Source: Epiperipatus broadwayi
Lineage: Eukaryota; Onychophora; Udeonychophora; Euonychophora; Peripatidae
Length of the DNA: 64,000 nucleotides
Direction of reading: 5' to 3'
NCBI GenBank assembly: GCA_028023455.1
Contig: JAQFVV010012490.1
Span: 1,862,001-1,926,000, forward strand
In this document: positions 57,940-64,000 of the stretch, piece after piece
Numbering within the stretch: position 1 is the stretch's first letter
Layout: each line of letters opens with the position of its first letter
Position numbers and translations under genes: made by a program
The notes under the pieces: model-generated
Database searches by the model: none
Told to the model about the DNA's origin: nothing
The model's input: the letters and a program-made list of their open reading frames with translations, nothing else

Positions 57940-60479
57940 AAATTTTTTAAATGTAAGTTTCAAGTTATTATTATTGATGTTTTGCTATCTTGCCAGTGTT
58001 TAGTGTCAGAAAATGCTTAGTATCTGCATACTTTATTAGATATTGGTTGTATTGTGCTTTGTGGGATAGAGATGCTCTCCACATTGTACTTTGTATTTTT
58101 CCATGAGAGGATTTATGATATATTTTCATAGTATATTTATTGTGTTGCCAATGTGGCCAGGTCCCAGGAGAGGATCATAGATAGAGTTGGAATTATATTT
58201 AAAATATAGCTGATACAGCCAAGTCCCAAGAGAGGATTATTTTTGGTGCATTTTTCCATTTCCAGTGAGACTACATCCATACCTAAATAGTTGCCTGAGA
58301 GATGGGCCTTGGAAGCCACCATTTCAATGTTAGAAAATTTTGCTTAAAAGAGCTCAGTATTTTGTCCCTCATGTGAATTAAATATATATTTTTCCAACAT
58401 CAAAGGTCTAGGTTATTGTCTTATTAAAAGTTATGGCAATGATAGGTTAGTTTTGAAGTATTAGTTCCTCAGGATGCACTCTGTCATGTGTAGTGCCTTA
58501 GTTAAGTAAGTCAATGTCTGTATTGTGCTACTGAGCCTTGCTAGTAGTTCACAAGCAAACCAACAGAGTAGAATTAATTTAAAATTGCATATTTTTAAAC
58601 GCTTAGATATCATAGGAATGCACATATACAATGATTATTTTCATCAATGTCTGCAAGAAAATCATTGCTGGACCAGTGAGTGATTTAGAGTTACATTTTT
58701 ATTATTTTCCATGTGGACATTAATTAAGTAATTTATACATGTGTATGACTTCTGATGAATGATCCATACCCCTTTTCTATTTTATTTCAATAATATACAC
58801 AATAAGTTAATTGATTCACTGTAATAGTAAAGTTATTACCATTATATGAGGGTAGTATTTTAAACCAAGTCTATTGTAATTAGATAAATATCATTTATCT
58901 TTATTATACTTCATATAACGATGAAGATAGCTCAAGTCATAATTTGAATAGGAGATATTTTGTAGAATATCTATTAATTTAAAATTAAAGCTATTATTTT
59001 ATTGTTAAATTTATCATTAAACATTTGTTTAATGTAGCAGCTAAATAAAAATAGCTTAGAAATATATCAGCCATACATTACAGCTAATCTATTTAATTTG
59101 ATATTTTCATTAACAATATGTGAATATAATGTACTATTTAAGGAGTAGTTGTAACTTAAATAATTATTAATTATTTTTTATGAGGTAATAATTGTAATAA
59201 ATGCATTCTAGTACTCAGTAACAGCGCCTATGCTGGTCTGTAACCTTTAAATAATCTTGTACATACTTTATGTTATATTTGTTTAATAAATGTATTGTTA
59301 ATTATTTAATTTTTGTTGGTGGTGTATTTTCTATATGCAAAATGTTTTCTTGGGTCCTGAATTCTTACAATACCAGAAAACTCAATATATCACATTAACC
59401 ATCCTTTTGCAATTCTCAAAACTTTACTGTTTATGATAAATATTTCATAAGAGTTTTAATTAACGATTGGGATTACAATTTTCAGTACAAACATTTACTT
59501 AATTTTGCAGTCTTATTTCAACCCATTGATCAGACTGCACATTATTCTATTTATCTTATTAATAAAATAATAAAAAAATTTATTATATTTATTGTGTTGT
59601 TATGAATAGTAGAAGGATATAAAATATACCCTTTTCTTTCTATTATTCTGAATGATAACCTGGATAAAGGGCTATTCTATGTCAATATTAGTAGTGTTAA
59701 ATGCTTTTTTAAATAATTATTATTGTGATTTTTAAATGTTCGGATACATTAGCTTTTAAGAGAAGTGAATGTCTGATATGGCCTACCAGGATGCCAGTCA
59801 TTTGTTTGACAACACAACACTTTAGAACAATTTCCAAGATGGATAAAACAATCCTGAGATCACTGTTTATTATTTTGTAAATTATCAACTTAGTATTTCT
59901 ATTATAAATGTGGCAGTGGCATGAAAATCTTAGTATTTATTTTTCTAATGTACCATAAGAAAGATACTTTCCATTTTTTCTTTTACTCTACAAAAGCAGA
60001 GTTTGTATCAGATCATATTTGGAAAATTATTAAATGTTTTATGAAATATCAAAGAATATATAAGACCCTATGAGAAGATATTGCTTTTAAAAGTGCAAAT
60101 GTTGATAGCTTAGAGAATGTGTTTGGATGCAGTGAGAAATCTATTTTGTATTTAAATTGTTAATTGGAGATAATTGAAGTTTTCCTCTCTTCCCACGTTA
60201 CTTGTTTAATTTATAAAAGTTTGTTTTATTATTATTTTAAAAAATTTCTTGCTTTATTTTTAAATGCATATCTCTGTAGGTAAATTATTTTATAACTAAC
60301 CAACCACTGAGCATAGTCCACATTTCATAATTACTGATCAATTAATCCAATGATTCATTTGTTCATTTTTAAGAATCTCATAACATATTTATATTCTATT
60401 TATAACAGAATGATCCAATTTAATCTTTATTCCTTACTAGTTAGAATATATATAACAAAAAAATACTTTATAAAAACAC
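57940..60479. other. Spacer with a short GC-richer repeat patch
   Basis: At 58101-58240 the words CCATGAGAGGATTTAT, CCAGGTCCCAGGAGAGGATC (58157) and CCAAGTCCCAAGAGAGGATT (58219) recur at about 58-bp spacing, an old tandem repeat. A 61-codon minus-strand frame over it has no motif. The rest, about 2.2 kb, is AT-rich; AATAAA-like words are frequent by composition alone and are not called as poly(A) signals. Confidence 0.5.
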
Positions 60480-61153
60480 TTGGTACTTTATTAGCATAGC
60501 TGCCATGCCTTTTGCACTTCCATAATAAATGTATTATTTTCACAAAGTAATCCCTGAAATCCTTATCAGCGTGAAGTTTTACCTAATTTTACAATCATTT
60601 GACATAAGTACCAAAATTTTAAAATTGGAAAGGTGAAAATCATACTTATTATGAAAATAAAGTTGATATATTAGTGGAATTCCAATGTTAACACCCTCCA
60701 CCCACTAATGACATAATAAAAAAATTTAAAAAAATAACAATGTAAAAAAATTATTATGTACCTAAAATTTTAATTTAAAATATTTTGAAAATAAATTGTA
60801 TATTTATTATTAGCTTCAAAGTTGAGCAGATAAAGGAAAAATTGTGATGATTTGCATTTTTATGTAATTTTTGCTATTTTACATAATTATTTTTTACATT
60901 GTTATTTTTAAAAAATTTAATTGTCTTTAATGGATGAGGGGGTTGTCAACATTGGCATTCTACTAATATATTAACTTTATTTTCATAATAAGTATGGATT
61001 TCAGTTTTTCAATTTTAAAATTTTGGTACTTATGTCAAATGACTGTAAAGTTAGGTAAAACATTGTGCTGATAAGGATCACAGGGATTACTTTGTGAAAA
61101 TAATACTTTTATTGTGGAAGTGCCAAAGCTACCGCAGTGATACTAATAGTACT
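60480..61153. repeat. Large inverted-repeat element (about 250-bp arms)
   Basis: Left arm 60480 to about 60745 and right arm about 60885-61153. Shared blocks: GCACTTCCAYAATAAA, TATTATTTTCACAAAGTAAT, CATTTGACATAAGTACCAAA, CTTATTATGAAAATAAAGTT. Ends are GGTACTTTATTAGCATAGCT and, from the other side, AGTACTATTAGTATCACTGC. The interior (about 140 bp) is AT-rich. No transposase; superfamily unknown. Confidence 0.85.
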
Positions 61154-61154
61154 G

Positions 61155-61350
61155 CATTAAAAACCAAAAAAATAATTTCTTTCTTCAATCACAATTTTGA
61201 TTATGTTTATCTTGAAACAAAAGCAAGTGGCATTCATAAATTAGTTAATTCAATCACACTATTTATACATGTCCCATGCTTTTATTTCAAGTTAAAGAGA
61301 ACAATTAAAATTGTGTTTGAAAAAAATATGTATTTTGGCTTTTAGTTCTT
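61155..61350. repeat. Inverted-repeat element abutting the previous one
   Basis: AAAACCAAAAAAATAATTTC, TCAATCACAATTTTGAT and TTGAAACAAAAGCA pair with TGCTTTTATTTCAAG, AACAATTAAAATTGTG and the end GTATTTTGGCTTTTAG. The arms are about 90 bp. Belongs to the same family as 50770-51040. Confidence 0.6.
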
Positions 61351-62558
61351 TACTCATCAAAAATTAAATAAAAGCATTTTTTATAACAAAAAATTATTTT
61401 TTTAGTACTTAAAGAGTTTGCAATGGACTTTTTGTAACTAGTCATATTCAAATTTAAAAACTGAGAAACTAAACAAGGTCACTATACCTCCAGTTTTTGT
61501 TTATAAAGGCAGTGTTTTTTAAAAAGCAAGTTTTAGTTGAACAATCAAAAGAAATTAAGTTTTCATCCTTCATTTCTTTTTATTTCTATTTTAATTACCT
61601 ATAAACAATTGTAAGTGAATTAATCGTGGAATTTAATGAAAGTATATTTTTAAAAATAATTCCATTTCTATTACTCATCACTATAAACTTATTTATCTGA
61701 TATCAACATAGAGGGATTGTATTTTCTTAATAACAAGACTACTATTATATAAAAAAAAAAGTTATTAAAAAAAACATCACTCAGAGTATATTTAACTGTA
61801 ATGAAAAGTTTGACATTTCACTATTTATTTATTTTTAAAAATCAAAAAAAAAATTATTTTTTTTAAAATTCTTATTTTATCAGTGAATAAATGAGTGAAC
61901 ACATACTCAGTAAAATGTACATAAATGTGTCCTCTCAATTTTTTATTAATAACTATATTAATATTATTTTTAAAATTTTCAATTATACTATTAACTCAAT
62001 TTATATATGCATATTATACATACAAAAAACCAACTTTGTTATATATGTGTGTATTCTGAAAAGTACTGTACAATTATAGGTCAATAAACAATATGGGTTC
62101 TATTCTAATAAAAGTTTATCAAAATGTTAGCTATTATATGCAATGTATGTTTATAAGAGGACTTGGAAAAAAATAGTGGACACCTCTGCTCTAGTGTATA
62201 TAAATTTTAAGATTGCAATTGTTATAAAAAAAATAGTATGCATACATGAACAGATAACAGAATGTTAATAAAAATATACATTAAACAATCATTCTTTGTT
62301 TACATATATATATATTGAGATGGAGCTTTGCCATCCCAATAATTAATTTAAGTGCAAATTTGTATGTTGGCCAAAACCAAGCTTAACATTATTTTGAAGT
62401 TGTTTTTTTAGGTGTGGTATTACATATATATATGTACACATTAATAGAGAAAAAATGTTTATAATGTAGGGTCAGTTTATTTAAATGTAAAAAAATAAAA
62501 ATGTGTACTTTATAGCCAAATTTGTTATCAATTTATAAAAGATTTTTTTATATTTAAG
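61351..62558. other. AT-rich spacer, no gene seen
   Basis: About 1.2 kb, A/T tracts and short (TA)n runs near 62305 and 62423. No gene. Confidence 0.5.
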
Positions 62559-62676
62559 GAACAATGCTTAATCATAAAACTCTTTATCAATAATTAATCA
62601 ATTCATTGTATTAATTAGAACAATGCTTAATCATAAAACTCTTTATCAATAATTAATCAATTCATTGTATTAATTA
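62559..62676. repeat. Tandem duplication, two 59-bp units
   Basis: GAACAATGCTTAATCATAAA through TTCATTGTATTAATTA is present twice in direct contact with no difference seen by eye except at the join, so it is very recent. Confidence 0.93.
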
Positions 62677-64000
62677 AAACTTTAACAAAATCTGTTTTTC
62701 CTTCATTAAGTATTGTTCTAATTTTACATTTGTTATTTGTAAAATTTCAGATAGATTTAATTATAAATTTAGTGCATTCCTTAATTAAAGATTGCTGGCT
62801 TATCTGGGTTTAAAAATGTAATCACTGACTTACTAATTAGTAGAAATTCCTGAAGTTCTTAATGTGCAAAACAATTAAATTTAGATCTATAAAATGACCA
62901 ACTGAAAATTATATTTTATTCTTCTTAATCTGCTTGCTCATTCCTCATTCACTCATACTTGCTATTCAGCTTTTCTATTCAGCATTCTGGATTTTTTTCC
63001 AGCTTAACTTCAAGTGATTCCACTGTATTTACCTGTACCTGGCTACATTAACTCAAACCTTTGCCAATAACCTTGTTTAATACCATATGCTGCTAAAACA
63101 CCAGAAAAAACTTCACTCTCCAGCTTGAACATATAGCCATCATATATTAACCTTGCCTGCTAAGTGACCAATGACCAGCCATCTAATTACCACCAAAGAG
63201 ACTGTTGAAGAAAACTCCAATACTCAACCAATGAAACAAGGAAAACACAAGAGCATTGTCATGTCAGCATATGTACACATTTACTAATCAATCTTTCTGG
63301 AAAGTTTTTTTTTACTTTTTCTTTCTAGGCTGAATATAAAAACTTTTCACATGAACTATTATCAAGATACCATGAGTAATCCAGTGACATAAAATAGAAT
63401 GTAATTTTTTTATACGTCTACTTTTACCTATTTTTTTTCTTTTATATCTTTCATGTATTATTATTATTATTATTATTATAATTAATGTTTCTATTTAAAA
63501 TCCTATGCTAATTGACAGTCGATAGGATAATTAATATAAACTACTGTATTTATTGGATTTTGATTTTTTTTTTCTTTGTAAAGCTTTAAAAGACAATTAT
63601 TTGAAAGAATTCAAAGCCAGTTTCCCAATTCCCACTTTTATAATGGTTTTAAACAATCTAGATTACTTTAATAAGAATTTTAAAAACAGTATTAAGTTTT
63701 AAAATCTAGATGGAATTTTTTTGTTAGAATCTAGTTTTCAATAAATAATAATGCCTCAGAACTTTTAAAATCATCATTACATATTTGTACTTGAACTATA
63801 TAAATGTGCGCATATAATTTTTTATATAAAATGTTGAACTATTTAAATTATTGGCAGTTGTATTTATTTATAACATATGCACCTGAAAATAAAGAGGTTA
63901 TGCTGAAATGTGTATGCATGCATAAAATGTTTCTTTAGATACCAAGCAAGGTTTCATTTCTGTTTGCCTCTTTGATTTATTCTTGTTATTACCATTGTAT
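62677..64000. other. Spacer with a pyrimidine-rich patch and (TTA)n
   Basis: From about 62940 to 63260 the sequence is less AT-extreme and C-rich on the plus strand, probably an old unrecognised repeat. A (TTA)n run lies at 63457-63481. No gene seen to the end of the window. Confidence 0.5.

Overview
This window is very AT-rich metazoan DNA with long homopolymer runs, many A/T microsatellites and a dense layer of decayed transposons. The repeats (RTE-type and other APE-type LINEs, tRNA-derived short elements, a hAT-type element, many long inverted repeats) point to an invertebrate with a large, repeat-inflated genome, such as a cephalopod mollusc, cnidarian or flatworm. The sequence alone does not settle the species. 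No intact host protein gene, rRNA gene, CRISPR array or bacterial-type operon was seen; the window is best read as intergenic or intronic.

Layout: 1-3.03 kb, a minus-strand RTE LINE (copy RTE-1a) with 5' leader, endonuclease and reverse transcriptase, killed by a nonsense codon and a frameshift. 3.1-7.9 kb, a hairpin element, a 64-bp tandem duplication and a 470-bp inverted repeat. 8.0-9.3 kb, the 5' half of a second RTE lineage, plus strand. 10.2-13.9 kb, inverted repeats, SINE-like pieces, a 3' scrap of RTE-1 and a 527-bp foldback. 14.5-16.7 kb, a nested cluster: a hairpin element with a 12-bp target duplication lies inside one arm of an older palindrome that carries hammerhead-like motifs; next to it are a SINE-like piece, a LINE 3' fragment and another hairpin element. 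21.4-21.9 kb, a tRNA-Glu-like retroposon with 19-bp imperfect target duplications, then a 104-codon open frame ending directly in a poly(A) run. 22.9-23.7 kb, tandem and inverted repeats. 26.2-26.8 kb, a hAT MITE with an exact 8-bp duplication.

29.2-34.4 kb holds a 5.2-kb two-ORF LINE bounded by a perfect 14-bp target duplication, with decayed reading frames. 35.5-37.2 kb is a direct duplication plus foldbacks. 38.3-40.5 kb is a second copy of the first RTE family whose 5' part is inverted (twin priming), with an 11-bp target duplication. 45.5-47.9 kb is the only stretch visibly rich in CpG and contains a good TATA box; a second TATA box lies at 55.46 kb, and the two leaders share a short motif. 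The rest is AT-rich spacer broken by inverted repeats at 50.8, 53.7, 57.5, 60.5 and 61.2 kb and a 59-bp tandem duplication at 62.6 kb.

No set of genes works together here. The coherent story is transposon history: at least three LINE lineages, several SINE-like remnants that could have used LINE machinery, and an unusually high load of long hairpin-forming repeats. All coordinates of repeat arms were read by eye and may be off by a few bases.
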